Source of the DNA: Desulfobacterales bacterium
Lineage (GTDB): Bacteria; Desulfobacterota; Desulfobacteria; Desulfobacterales; Desulfosarcinaceae
Length of the DNA: 64,000 nt
NCBI GenBank assembly: GCA_016218685.1
Contig: JACRDD010000004.1
Span: 372,001-436,000, forward strand
Reading direction: 5' to 3'
The notes below the pieces were generated by a model. The model did not search any database. It saw nothing but the letters and a program-made list of their open reading frames with translations, and was not told the DNA's origin. Positions 26,633 to 34,756 of the stretch are shown piece by piece. Position 1 is the stretch's first letter, and each line of letters opens with the position of its first letter. The position numbers and the translations under genes are program-made.

Positions 26633-28225
26633 TTAAATGGAACGGCCGGCGGCGATCTCCCGTTTGAGTGCCAGCTTGTCTACCTTGCCGCTGCCGAGCA
26701 TGGGCAGCAGTTCGCGGATGACAAAGCGCTTGGGGACTTTGTAGTTGGCCATCTTGGAGCGGCACAGGGCCTCGAGTTCTTCGATGCCGACGGTTTGGCC
26801 GGGCATGGGCATGACATAAGCCCAGCCGACCTCCTGATAAAGATCGTCGGGCACCGCCACCACCGCGGCGAAGAGCACCTTGTCATGGGATTCGAGCAGC
26901 TCTTCGATTTCGCGCGGATAGACGTTCTCCCCGCCGGTTTTGAACATTTCGCTGATGCGGCCGGCGATGGTGATGTAGCCGCGGGCGTCGCGCGAGGCCA
27001 GGTCGCCGGTATAGTACCAGCCCTGGGCGTCGATCACGGCGGCGGTCTCCTGTGGACGGTTGAGGTAGCCCTGCATGAGAAACGGGCCGCGCACGGCGAT
27101 CTCGCCGATCCTGCCGTCGGGCAGCTCGCGGCGTTGGGGGTCCACGATCTTAAGCTCGAAGGGTTCGGCGATGGCGCCGGCGGTCTTCATCAGGGTGGCG
27201 CGGTCGTCCCCCGGCCGGGTGTAGGTGACGAAACCACACACCTCCGTGCTGCCGTAGCCGGTGATCATGGCCGCCTGGTTCTGGCCGCAGACATGGCCGA
27301 GCAGATCCATCATGATCTTGGGGGCGGCAGCCCCGGCCCAGATAAACGCGCGGATGCTGCTGAAGTCGGTGGTGAAAAAGCCAGGATCTTTGAACTGCAA
27401 GAGGAACATGACCGGTATCTGGCCCAGCACGGTGATCTTTTCCTGCTGGATGACGCGCAGGCTTTCGCCCGGATCGAACTTGTCCATGAAGATCAGGGTG
27501 CCGCCGCCCATGATCATAGCAAAGCCGATCTCCACATCGGCGGCCACATGGTTGATGGGGAAATGCAGCAGGGCCCGGTCGCCGGCGGTCATGTGGAAGT
27601 ATTCGATCTCCCGGCGGATGTTTGCGATGATGCTGCGGTGCGTGTGCACCACGCCCTTGGGTTTGCCGGTGGAGCCGGAGGTATACATGACGAGCATGGG
27701 GTCGTCCGGTTGCACGCGGAGGGCGCGCGCTTCGAGGGCCGCCGACAGTTCGGGCCGCTCGGCGCGCACGAAGTCGGCATACGCCACGCTGCCTGCGATG
27801 GGCGCCCCGATGACGATCACCTGCTTGAGACAGTCGAACTCGGCGGCCAGCGCGCCCAGGGTATCGCCCAGATCCTTATCGAGGTAGGTGCGCACGGCGA
27901 CCAGGACGGCGGGCCGGCAGTCGGCGATTTGGTAGCGTAGTTCGTCCAGGGTGTACTTGGGGGTCAACCCGAGCCACCGGGCGCCGATTTTGGCGGCCGC
28001 CATGTAGGTGATCGGAAATTCGTTGCGCGCCATGGAGAGCATGGCCACGCACTGCCCGTGCTCGACCCCGGCGGCCAGGAAGGCCTTGGCCGCCAAGTCT
28101 ATTTCCTGCTGAAACTGCTTCCAGGTCAGCCGCTCACTGCCGAACACCAGGGCTTCGCCATCGGGTTTTTCCCGGGCCCATTTTTCCACATAGTGCCAGG
28201 TCAGATCCATTTTGTGTGGGACCAT
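26633..28225 (-). CDS. AMP-dependent acyl-CoA synthetase/ligase
   Basis: Protein of 530 aa of the ANL superfamily, activating a carboxylic acid through an acyl-adenylate and joining it to CoA. The AMP-binding P-loop MYTSGSTGKPKGVVHTH lies near residue 178, the A5 motif GYGSTEVCG near 325 and the A7 motif YYTGDLASRDARGYITIAGRISE near 400. The C-terminal lysine region GSGKVDKLALKRE is present. The acid is not identifiable, but medium- or long-chain fatty or cyclic acids are typical of this branch. AGGAGGAG just before ATG 28225 fixes the start. It lies 10 bases after a MaoC-like dehydratase gene, so the two probably work in one fatty-acyl pathway. Confidence 0.87.
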   Translation of the reverse strand: MVPHKMDLTWHYVEKWAREKPDGEALVFGSERLTWKQFQQEIDLAAKAFLAAGVEHGQCVAMLSMARNEFPITYMAAAKIGARWLGLTPKYTLDELRYQIADCRPAVLVAVRTYLDKDLGDTLGALAAEFDCLKQVIVIGAPIAGSVAYADFVRAERPELSAALEARALRVQPDDPMLVMYTSGSTGKPKGVVHTHRSIIANIRREIEYFHMTAGDRALLHFPINHVAADVEIGFAMIMGGGTLIFMDKFDPGESLRVIQQEKITVLGQIPVMFLLQFKDPGFFTTDFSSIRAFIWAGAAAPKIMMDLLGHVCGQNQAAMITGYGSTEVCGFVTYTRPGDDRATLMKTAGAIAEPFELKIVDPQRRELPDGRIGEIAVRGPFLMQGYLNRPQETAAVIDAQGWYYTGDLASRDARGYITIAGRISEMFKTGGENVYPREIEELLESHDKVLFAAVVAVPDDLYQEVGWAYVMPMPGQTVGIEELEALCRSKMANYKVPKRFVIRELLPMLGSGKVDKLALKREIAAGRSI

Positions 28226-28235
28226 AACTCCTCCT

Positions 28236-29123
28236 CTAGGCCCGCACCGCCTCGATGCGGGCATATCCGTGGTTGACGGCCCGGCCGCCGCTTGCATTCA
28301 GCACCGCAAAGAAAAGATCCCGGCCGCCGGGATCGCTGCGCCGCTCGTTCAACTGCACCGTGATGGTTTCGCCGGGCAGCACCATGGCGCTGAACCGGCA
28401 ACTGAGCGCCTTGAGGCCGCGCGGGTCGCCGCCGCCTTCGCGGTTGACGATCTCCCGCGCCGCCAGCGCCAGCGTGGCCGTGCCCTGGAGAATGATATCA
28501 GGCAGCCCCACGGCGCGGGCAAACTGCACGGAGGTGTGGATCGGGAAGTAAATGCCGGTGCATCCGTCGTAGATAAAGGGCGCCACGGGATCGATAGCGA
28601 TCGGCGCCTGCCAGTCGACGGGTGCCTCGGGTCGCGCCCGGGGCGCGCTGGGGATATCCGGCCCGCCCTGTCCGGCCCCGTCGCAGGTCACGCCCCGCAG
28701 CAGGCCGCCGTTGTATTCGGTGAAAACCGGGGCCCCCGCGGCGTCGCAGGCATCCAGCCGGATGACCGCCTGGGTGCCGGCCCGGTGGGGCAGGATGGCG
28801 GCGATCTGCCCCCGAATAGTGAGGCTGTCGCCGGGTTTCAGGGGGCGATGAAAGACCAGGTGTTCGGAATAATGGACCTGGGTCCGCAGGGCCTCCAGGG
28901 GCAATCCCTGGTCGGGCAGAAATTCGGGCAAGCGCTCGAAGATGGGCCAGGTGAGGGCCACGGCCTGCATGGGCGGCGCCAGGGTGCCGCCGGCCCGCTG
29001 GTCATCGAAATACCAGGGATTGCGATCCTGCACGGCGGCCGCATAGTTCATGCATTGGCGCCAGCCGACGGTGCAGCGGTACTCTTTCAAGGGGGTGCCG
29101 ACGATGGCCGGATCGATCTGCAT
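28236..29123 (-). CDS. MaoC/FAS1-type hot-dog dehydratase-like protein
   Basis: Protein of 295 aa that looks like two fused hot-dog folds. The N-terminal half resembles the FAS1-type dehydratase domain (NYAAAVQDRNPWYFDD, TLAPPMQAVALTW). The C-terminal half resembles MaoC, with DGCTGIYFPIHTSVQFARAVGLPDIILQGTATLALAAREI; the HTSVQFARAVGLPD segment is the MaoC active-site region. Such proteins hydrate enoyl-CoA or act on related thioesters. No signal peptide is seen. It is followed 10 bases later by an acyl-CoA ligase, supporting a role in acyl-CoA metabolism. The exact substrate is unknown. Confidence 0.75.
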   Translation of the reverse strand: MQIDPAIVGTPLKEYRCTVGWRQCMNYAAAVQDRNPWYFDDQRAGGTLAPPMQAVALTWPIFERLPEFLPDQGLPLEALRTQVHYSEHLVFHRPLKPGDSLTIRGQIAAILPHRAGTQAVIRLDACDAAGAPVFTEYNGGLLRGVTCDGAGQGGPDIPSAPRARPEAPVDWQAPIAIDPVAPFIYDGCTGIYFPIHTSVQFARAVGLPDIILQGTATLALAAREIVNREGGGDPRGLKALSCRFSAMVLPGETITVQLNERRSDPGGRDLFFAVLNASGGRAVNHGYARIEAVRA

Positions 29124-29203
29124 GATTTCCTTCCCGGCCGGAAAAGCACCCGGCCCACGTGAAGTTGACGGTCAGCTACACCCGATGCGCCTTCGAAAAG
29201 CGC

Positions 29204-29521
29204 TTACGGCGCAACATAGGTGCAGCAATAGTCCGTAAGGCGCTTTACTTTCAAACTGAATTTCGATTGGGCCGGCACTTCGAAGCTCTGGCCGCCTTCA
29301 ATGGTTTGCCAACCGGCGGCACCGGGAATCAACACCTCGAGCCTGCCGTCCAAAATCTCCATGATCTCTTTTTCCGCCGTGCCGAATTCATAATCCCCGG
29401 GAAACATGATCCCCAGCGTCTTCTTGGCGCCGTCCGCAAAGATCACCGTGCGGCTGGTAACTTTGCCATCGAAGTAGATGTTGGCTTTTTTCACGATGGT
29501 CACGTTCTTGAAATCCTGCAT
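29204..29521 (-). CDS. ppnP: Pyrimidine/purine nucleoside phosphorylase
   Basis: Protein of 105 aa, the exact size class of PpnP (formerly DUF1255/YaiE). This small cupin splits many purine and pyrimidine nucleosides with phosphate. Characteristic segments are [34 protein letters not shown] and [12 protein letters not shown] near the C-terminus, and the cupin strands are complete. GGAG precedes the ATG at good distance. It stands alone on its strand, 80 bases after the dehydratase gene start and 219 bases before the rhodanese gene end, so it may have its own promoter. Confidence 0.93.
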   Translation of the reverse strand: MQDFKNVTIVKKANIYFDGKVTSRTVIFADGAKKTLGIMFPGDYEFGTAEKEIMEILDGRLEVLIPGAAGWQTIEGGQSFEVPAQSKFSLKVKRLTDYCCTYVAP

Positions 29522-29740
29522 GATTCAACTCCTTCATTGGTCTATCGATACCGTTCACCTCAATGCCGCTGTATGCAATCCCAAATCCAACCCCGCACCA
29601 CGCTTTCTGTGGCACACCGGCCCTGGATCTATCAGGTTACCTATAACACTTGTGCCGCATCAACAACTCCAGTTATCACTTTTAGCAAGGATCATTGAAA
29701 CGCGAATTTGGCTGGGTAAAAGCATGGGCAGGATCATTTT

Positions 29741-30166
29741 TTAAGACACCGGTACGAGTTTGTATGCTTTAGCCGTCCAATCGAGGATTCCGCCGCTCAG
29801 ATGGTAGATCTGGGTAAAGCCCAGTTCGTCGAAAATTTTCAGCGCCTTTTTGCTGCGGTTGCCGCTGCGGCAGTAGACCAGGTAGGTTTTGCCGCGATCC
29901 AGGCGATCCAGAATCGATTTGAACTGAGGGCTGTAATAGTCGATGGAGACCGCTCCGGCAATGTGCCCCTGGGCAAATTCGGCCGGGGTGCGGATATCCA
30001 GGATAAGGAAGTCGGGATTGCCCTGGTGCGCTGCGATCAATGCCTGCGCTTCCGTAGCGGAGTACTCGTTGATGTTCGCAACCGCAACACCGATGCCGCC
30101 CAGCAGGAGAACCAGCAGGGTCAGCAGGGTGGTGCGGGCAGTATTGTTCTTTGGATTGTAAATCAT
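29741..30166 (-). CDS. Exported rhodanese-like protein
   Basis: Protein of 141 aa. Residues 11-30 form a hydrophobic signal or anchor (LLTLLVLLLGGIGVAVA). A single rhodanese domain follows, with the family markers LILDIRTPAEFAQGHIAGAVSID and the active-site loop YCRSGNRS, whose cysteine is the sulfur-carrying residue. It is thus probably an active sulfurtransferase in the periplasm or on the membrane. AAGGAG lies a few bases before the ATG. It is divergent from the selenoprotein msrA across a gap of about 500 bases. Its physiological sulfur acceptor is unknown. Confidence 0.88.
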   Translation of the reverse strand: MIYNPKNNTARTTLLTLLVLLLGGIGVAVANINEYSATEAQALIAAHQGNPDFLILDIRTPAEFAQGHIAGAVSIDYYSPQFKSILDRLDRGKTYLVYCRSGNRSKKALKIFDELGFTQIYHLSGGILDWTAKAYKLVPVS

Positions 30167-30663
30167 TCAGTCGCTCCTTTCTGAACTTATTCGACGCTTT
30201 CACGGAACCGGGCCGGCAACCGATTACGGGGAAAGGATCGCGATATATCCTGACTTCCGGTCAAGGGCTGCCGTTGGAGGCACGATTCCAAAACACGATC
30301 CCAACAATAGCACCGGTATCGCAAATCACAATGGGCGCTCCGGGCGCCTGTTCGGGAATCCATACCCGATTGTGGCCGTTCCTATTTTTAGCGGATTCAA
30401 GACAGAATTCCCAAAGATCCCATCGAAAGAGAAGGCGGCGCAGCGCTGCCAGGGCCAGCGGTCGCCGCAGTCGCCTTGCTTGACACGCGCCGGCGGCGTC
30501 TCAATTGTTATAAAACACTCCAGAACATTCCATCGGTTCAATGCCCAGGACCGTGGCGGCGGGCATGGTGGAAGATTGGACGCCATGCACCCATGGCAGG
30601 CCTTGAAGGTGAGAGGACGGTTAAAATGGCTTTCGGAAAGCTTGTGCCGCAGGAGGTGTGATC
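30167..30663. other. Intergenic region upstream of msrA
   Basis: About 500 bases between the divergent rhodanese and msrA starts. Open frames here show no family resemblance. A TTGACA near 30479 and a TATAAA near 30507 are too far apart for a normal promoter, so no firm element is called. Confidence 0.4.
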
Positions 30664-31464
30664 TTGAGACGCTTTGCCGTGATGATTCCCGGGGTACTGC
30701 TCTGGCTGAGTGCCGCGCTGCCGGGTTGGGGCGAAACACCGAAAATGAACGGCACCGTGCCAGCGGCGCCGCCAAAGGAGCCTGTGATGTTCGTGGATGA
30801 CCTTAATACCGTTACTGATTCGACGATTCCGCCGATCGACCGGGCGGTCCCGGAGTTATTCGAAACCGCCGCCTTCGGCCTGGGCTGATTCTGGGGCGTT
30901 GAAGCCCGGTTCGGGCTGATCGAAGGGGTTCTGCGCACCCGGGTGGGTTATGCCGGCGGCACGACCGCCAACCCCGATTATGGTCACATCGGCGACCACA
31001 CCGAGACCGTGCAGGTGGATTACGATCCGGAGCGTATTTCCTACACGGAGCTGCTGGCCATCTTCTGGCAGAGTCATGATCCCACCGGCCGGGCCTGGTC
31101 CCAGCAGTACCGCAATGCCGTTTTTTATGGCGACGAAGCCCAGCGCCGTCTGGCATTGGAGAGCAAAGCAGCCCTGGGAAAAAAACTCGGCAAATCGGTT
31201 CACACCGACATCGTCCCCTTGCAACGCTTCACATGGGCCGAGGACTATCACCAGAAGTATCTGCTGAAATCAGAACACGAACTGGTTCGTGAGTTGCAGG
31301 GCATCTACCCGCGCCAGAGGGATTTCGACAACTCCGCGGCCGTGGCCCGACTCAATGGCTATGTGGGTGGCAACGGCAGCCGTGAGCAGCTAGCCCGGGA
31401 AATCGACCAACTGGGCTTGAGCGAGCGGGGCAAAAAGCTCCTGATGCGCCTGGTGCGTCCGTGA
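30664..31464 (+). CDS. msrA: Exported selenoprotein peptide methionine sulfoxide reductase A (Sec at TGA 30886-30888)
   Basis: Two open segments, before and after an in-frame TGA at 30886-30888, form one MsrA. The TGA falls in GLG-U-FWGVEARF where the family has GCFWGVE, exactly the catalytic cysteine, so it is read as selenocysteine. The rest is complete: RVGYAGGTTANPDYGHIGDHTE, FWQSHDPT, and EDYHQKYL. There is no cysteine in the whole protein, so no resolving residue. A hydrophobic leader (MIPGVLLWLSAALPGWG) predicts export. AGGAGG at 30651-30656 favours TTG at 30664 (7 bases) over GTG at 30658. It would repair oxidised methionine S-sulfoxides in the cell envelope. A tool that stops at TGA will report only two fragments (30658-30888 and a downstream piece). 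Confidence 0.88.
30903..30917 (+). promoter_or_regulatory. Candidate bacterial SECIS hairpin apex
   Basis: AGCCCG at 30903-30908 pairs with CGGGCT at 30912-30917 around GTT, so the apex can be read as a GGTTC loop on a five-pair stem. It begins 14 bases after the TGA. Bacterial SECIS elements lie within the reading frame about 15-40 bases after the UGA with a G-containing apical loop that SelB binds; E. coli fdhF has GGTCT. Confidence 0.6.
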
Positions 31465-31545
31465 AGTGGTGGCCTGCTCATCAAGGGCGGCATCGCTGCC
31501 GGGGATAGTGTTTGGGGCCGCTCAGGCAACACGCCGTGGCGCAAA

Positions 31546-32544
31546 TTACGCATCGGCATTCCAGATTCGCGCCCATACCCAGAGCAACCGTTCTGCGCCG
31601 CGTTCGACCCGGATGCGCTCGCTTACCGTGGGCACGGCATGCGGATTGCCCATCTCGGCCACCTTGAATTGGAAGAAATAGGCCGGTTCCAGGCCCATGC
31701 GCAGATCGGCGACGACGATGGCGCGATGGCGTTTGTGGACGGAATAAAAGCCGTGGGTGAACCATTGCAGGCGCTGCACCGGCCAGTGGTCGTTGAGGCC
31801 CGCCAGCAGTTGTTCATCGCTGGGGTAGTGGTTGAAACGAATGTCCCGCTCTTCGTCCAGCAGGGAGTAAAAGCCTTCGTAGTATCCGCGTTCGTCCATC
31901 ACGACCACCCGCCACAAGAGCGTGTTGAAGGGCATCGGGACCGTGAGGATGCTGTGGTAGGCGACATTCTGGCGCGCCAGGGCGTGTCGTACGGTGTCGT
32001 TGACATGCAGCTTGGCGCCGATGCTCCAGGCCAGGTAAAGGGTGCTCAGAGCCAGGCAGACGGTGTTGGCCCGATGGCCGCGCAGGCCCTTGCGGGACAT
32101 GATGCCGGCGGCCAATACGCCGCCAATCAAGGGAAGCGAATAGGCCGGGTCGATAATAAAGATGGTGGACCACATGACCGGCGGTGTGGACAGCGGCCAT
32201 AGGATCTGGGTGCCGTAGACCGTCAGGCAGTCCAGCAGCACGTGGGTGATCAAGGCCAGAAAGACCAGCATCACCCAGCGGGGGCGGTGTTCCTGCGTGC
32301 CCGGGTGGATTTTGAGAATCAACCATACGAAAAGCGGGGTGAGGGCGGTCAGCACGAAGAGTGAGTGGCTGAAGGCGCGATGGTAGGTGAACTCTTTGAC
32401 GGCGTCGCCGAAGGGGATCAGCACGTCCAGATCCGGAAACAGGCCGCACAGGCCGCCCCATAAAATGGCGCGGTTACCGATGCGCCGACCCAGGGTGGCT
32501 TCTCCGACGGCTGCGCCCAGCGCGATTTGAGTGATGGTATCCAT
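31546..32544 (-). CDS. Membrane metal-dependent hydrolase (YdjM/DUF457 family)
   Basis: Protein of 332 aa of the LexA-regulated YdjM type. The N-terminal metal site is MDTITQIALGAAVGEA with GLFPDLDVL and YHRAFSHSL, and ITHVLLDCLTVYGTQILWPL follows, giving the histidine and aspartate ligands seen in the family. At least four membrane spans follow (about 70-220). The C-terminal third is soluble, about 130 aa, with no recognised domain. The substrate is unknown. ATG at 32544 is chosen because the family N-terminus starts there; the open frame continues upstream without support. It converges with msrA (81 bases between stops). Confidence 0.83.
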   Translation of the reverse strand: MDTITQIALGAAVGEATLGRRIGNRAILWGGLCGLFPDLDVLIPFGDAVKEFTYHRAFSHSLFVLTALTPLFVWLILKIHPGTQEHRPRWVMLVFLALITHVLLDCLTVYGTQILWPLSTPPVMWSTIFIIDPAYSLPLIGGVLAAGIMSRKGLRGHRANTVCLALSTLYLAWSIGAKLHVNDTVRHALARQNVAYHSILTVPMPFNTLLWRVVVMDERGYYEGFYSLLDEERDIRFNHYPSDEQLLAGLNDHWPVQRLQWFTHGFYSVHKRHRAIVVADLRMGLEPAYFFQFKVAEMGNPHAVPTVSERIRVERGAERLLWVWARIWNADA

Positions 32545-32690
32545 GGCAATAGTCGCTTTTAACGTATGCGCGCATTCCCACGCTGAGCGTGTAACCGCAA
32601 CTGATCTTGGGTCGTTTGATTTTCCACCGCGCGAGACCGCCGGTGGGCCGGCCCGACTCCGGTCATAGTAAGGATTGCGGGCGGGAATGC

Positions 32691-32721
32691 AAAAGAGCCC
32701 TGTCATAGAGAAAGGGCAGGG
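32691..32721 (-). terminator. Terminator-like hairpin, minus strand
   Basis: CCCTG at 32698-32702 pairs with CAGGG at 32717-32721 (7 pairs with a wobble), with a 10-base loop. On the minus strand it is followed by CTCTTTTGC. It ends a short transcript upstream of the hydrolase gene, or is an attenuator in that gene's leader. Confidence 0.45.
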
Positions 32722-32785
32722 GGTCGATTAAAGTTTCGGGGTACGCGTGGCGATAAGCACCTGTCGGGGCTCGCGATGGTCGGCT

Positions 32786-32866
32786 TCAAGCCCCGGGCCG
32801 CCCTTGGACGTTGACATATGAACCTTGGGTCTGGTATTGATGCCCACAACTTAGAAAGCGTTGCAT
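32786..32866 (-). CDS. Possible 26-aa small ORF with strong ribosome site
   Basis: ATG at 32866 is preceded by GAGGAGGG at about six bases, one of the better ribosome sites in the window. The frame encodes 26 residues (MQRFLSCGHQYQ... to GRPGA) and stops at 32786-32788. There is no resemblance to a known family. A GC-rich hairpin and a terminator follow, so it could be a leader peptide or part of a small RNA. It is too short to judge by codon use. Confidence 0.25.
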   Translation of the reverse strand: MQRFLSCGHQYQTQGSYVNVQGRPGA

Positions 32867-33108
32867 GAGTTTCCCTCCTCTTCCAATCCGCCTTCTACAA
32901 AAAATCCAGGACATGGCATTTCAATCCTGACTTTGAGACACATTTGATGGGACGGCCCCTGCCAAGGAATATCGGGCGAGGGGAATGATGTCCCGGAGTC
33001 GCGCGAGGGGATCCACCAGCGCGGCAACGTCATTCCTGTCAAGCGTCACAACCAGGTTGAAACCATTGCATTGTTCAATATTCAAAAAGAAAGAAGTTAC
33101 AAAAATTC

Positions 33109-34737
33109 ATGATTAAACGTTTGAAGATTATTCCGATCGGCGGCTTGGGCGAAATCGGCAAGAACATGACCTTGCTGCAATATGGCCGCAACATGATCAT
33201 CGTCGATTGCGGGGTCATGTTCCCCGAAAACGACTTGCACGGCATCGATCTGGTGCTGCCCGACTTCGAATACGTTATTAAGAACAAGAAGTTTTTGCGC
33301 GGGATCGTGTTGACCCACGGTCACATGGACCATGTCGGCGGACTGCCCTATTTGCTCAAGCATGTGAACGCGCCGGTGTACGGCACAGATCTGACCCTGG
33401 GCATCGTGCGCCGTCAGTTGGAGGAGGCCGGCCTGGAGCAGGTGGCCCTGGAACGGATCGACGACACCCAAACCATCCATCTGGGGCCGTTTGGGGTGAG
33501 CCCCTTTGCGGTGGCTCATTCGATTCCCGCTTCGGTCGGCCTGGTCATCGATACGCCCGTGGGCGCGGTGGTGCACACCGGGGATTACAAGCTGGATGAA
33601 ACGCCGGCCGGCGGCCGCACCACGGATTTAAAGCGGTTGCGGGCATTGACGCCCAACGGCGTGCTGGCTCTGCTGGCGGACAGCACCAACTCCGATCGGC
33701 CGGGCCGCACGCCCACCGAGCAGTTGGTGACCTCGGCGCTGGATGTTCTGTTTGCCGAAGCCGGCGTCGGCCGCATCATCATCGCCACCTTCTCTTCGGT
33801 GCTGGCGCGCTTTCAGGAGATCGTCCACCTGGCCGAAAAGCATCACCGCAAGATCGCCATGACCGGGCGCAGTCTCATCCAGAATACCGAGCTGGCGCGG
33901 GAACTGGGCTACCTCAAAATTCCCAAGGGCATGCTGGTGGACATCAAGACGGAGGTGCCGGAAGGCGAACTGGTTATTTTGTCCACCGGTTCCCAAGGCG
34001 AGCCCAATTCGGCCCTCAACCGCATGGCCCGCGGCGAACACCGCGACGTGCAGGTGCATGCGGGCGACACGATCATCGTCTCCGGCGGCGCCATCGAGGG
34101 CAACGAAGAACATGTGGGCCGGATGCTCAACCTGCTGTTCGGCCGCGGCGCCAACGTCATTTACGGGAAACTCGCCCAGGTGCACGTCTCCGGTCACGGC
34201 AGCCGTGAAGACATGCGCATCATGCTCGAAGCCGTCCAGCCGCGCTTTTTGATCCCCGTGCACGGGCACACCCGCCACCTGCACCTGCATTCCCGCTTGG
34301 CGCAACAAAACGGGATCGGCGCCGATGCCATCTTTATTCTGAAAAACGGATCGACCTGGGTCAGCGACGGCAAAACCGCCTGGCTGGGAGAACCGGTACC
34401 GGTTAAAGATGTCTACGTGGATGGCTCCCTGATCGGTGAAATCGGCGATCTGGTGGTGCGTGATCGGGAGCGCCTGTCGCAAAACGGCTTTGTCTTGTGT
34501 TATGTGCCCGTCGACAGGCAGCGCCGCTTGGCCGGCGAAGTGCGGCTGGTCAGTCAGGGTTTTTTGCAGATGGATGCTTCCAAAGGTCTGATGGAAAAGG
34601 CCCGGCGCAACTTGAAGCGGACTTTGAAGGAAACCGGCTGCCGGCACCAGGACAGCATTCGCAAGAACCTGCAAGATTTTTTCTACGACCAAACGCAGTG
34701 CCGCCCCGTCATTTTGCCCCACGTCGTGCGGGTGTGA
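33109..34737 (+). CDS. rnj: Ribonuclease J
   Basis: Protein of 542 aa of the metallo-beta-lactamase/beta-CASP family, a zinc ribonuclease with 5'-3' exonuclease and endonuclease activity in mRNA decay and rRNA maturation. The motifs are IIPIGGLGEIGKNM at the start, HGHMDHVGGLP near residue 68, VAHSIPASVG, HTGDYKLD, the beta-CASP segment STNSDRPGRTPTE, LSTGSQGEPNSAL and the C-terminal HVSGHGSREDM and PVHGHTRHL. The length fits RNase J1/J2 (about 555 aa), with a shortened tail. It is monocistronic and convergent with the glutamate-synthase operon. A hairpin terminator lies just beyond its stop, inside the neighbouring coding end. Confidence 0.93.
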   Translation: MIKRLKIIPIGGLGEIGKNMTLLQYGRNMIIVDCGVMFPENDLHGIDLVLPDFEYVIKNKKFLRGIVLTHGHMDHVGGLPYLLKHVNAPVYGTDLTLGIVRRQLEEAGLEQVALERIDDTQTIHLGPFGVSPFAVAHSIPASVGLVIDTPVGAVVHTGDYKLDETPAGGRTTDLKRLRALTPNGVLALLADSTNSDRPGRTPTEQLVTSALDVLFAEAGVGRIIIATFSSVLARFQEIVHLAEKHHRKIAMTGRSLIQNTELARELGYLKIPKGMLVDIKTEVPEGELVILSTGSQGEPNSALNRMARGEHRDVQVHAGDTIIVSGGAIEGNEEHVGRMLNLLFGRGANVIYGKLAQVHVSGHGSREDMRIMLEAVQPRFLIPVHGHTRHLHLHSRLAQQNGIGADAIFILKNGSTWVSDGKTAWLGEPVPVKDVYVDGSLIGEIGDLVVRDRERLSQNGFVLCYVPVDRQRRLAGEVRLVSQGFLQMDASKGLMEKARRNLKRTLKETGCRHQDSIRKNLQDFFYDQTQCRPVILPHVVRV

Positions 34738-34756
34738 CGGAGCTGGATTCCCGCGC

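Larger units (their letters stand above)
32545..33108. other. Intergenic region with a possible small ORF and terminator
   Basis: About 560 bases between the divergent hydrolase and RNase J genes. On the minus strand it holds a 26-codon open frame with a strong ribosome site (32786-32866) and, further on, a terminator-like hairpin (32691-32721). GGGGCT/AGCCCC arms between them add structure. Nothing else was recognised. Confidence 0.45.

Noticed and set aside
30479-30512. TTGACA and TATAAA upstream of msrA as a promoter
   Set aside because: The spacing of about 23 bases is too long for a sigma70 promoter.
30658-30888. A separate 76-aa protein ending at TGA
   Set aside because: The residues after the TGA complete the MsrA family exactly in frame, so the stop is better read as selenocysteine.
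32851-33042. 63-aa open frame on the minus strand before RNase J
   Set aside because: No ribosome site or family match; the 26-codon frame beside it has far better initiation signals.
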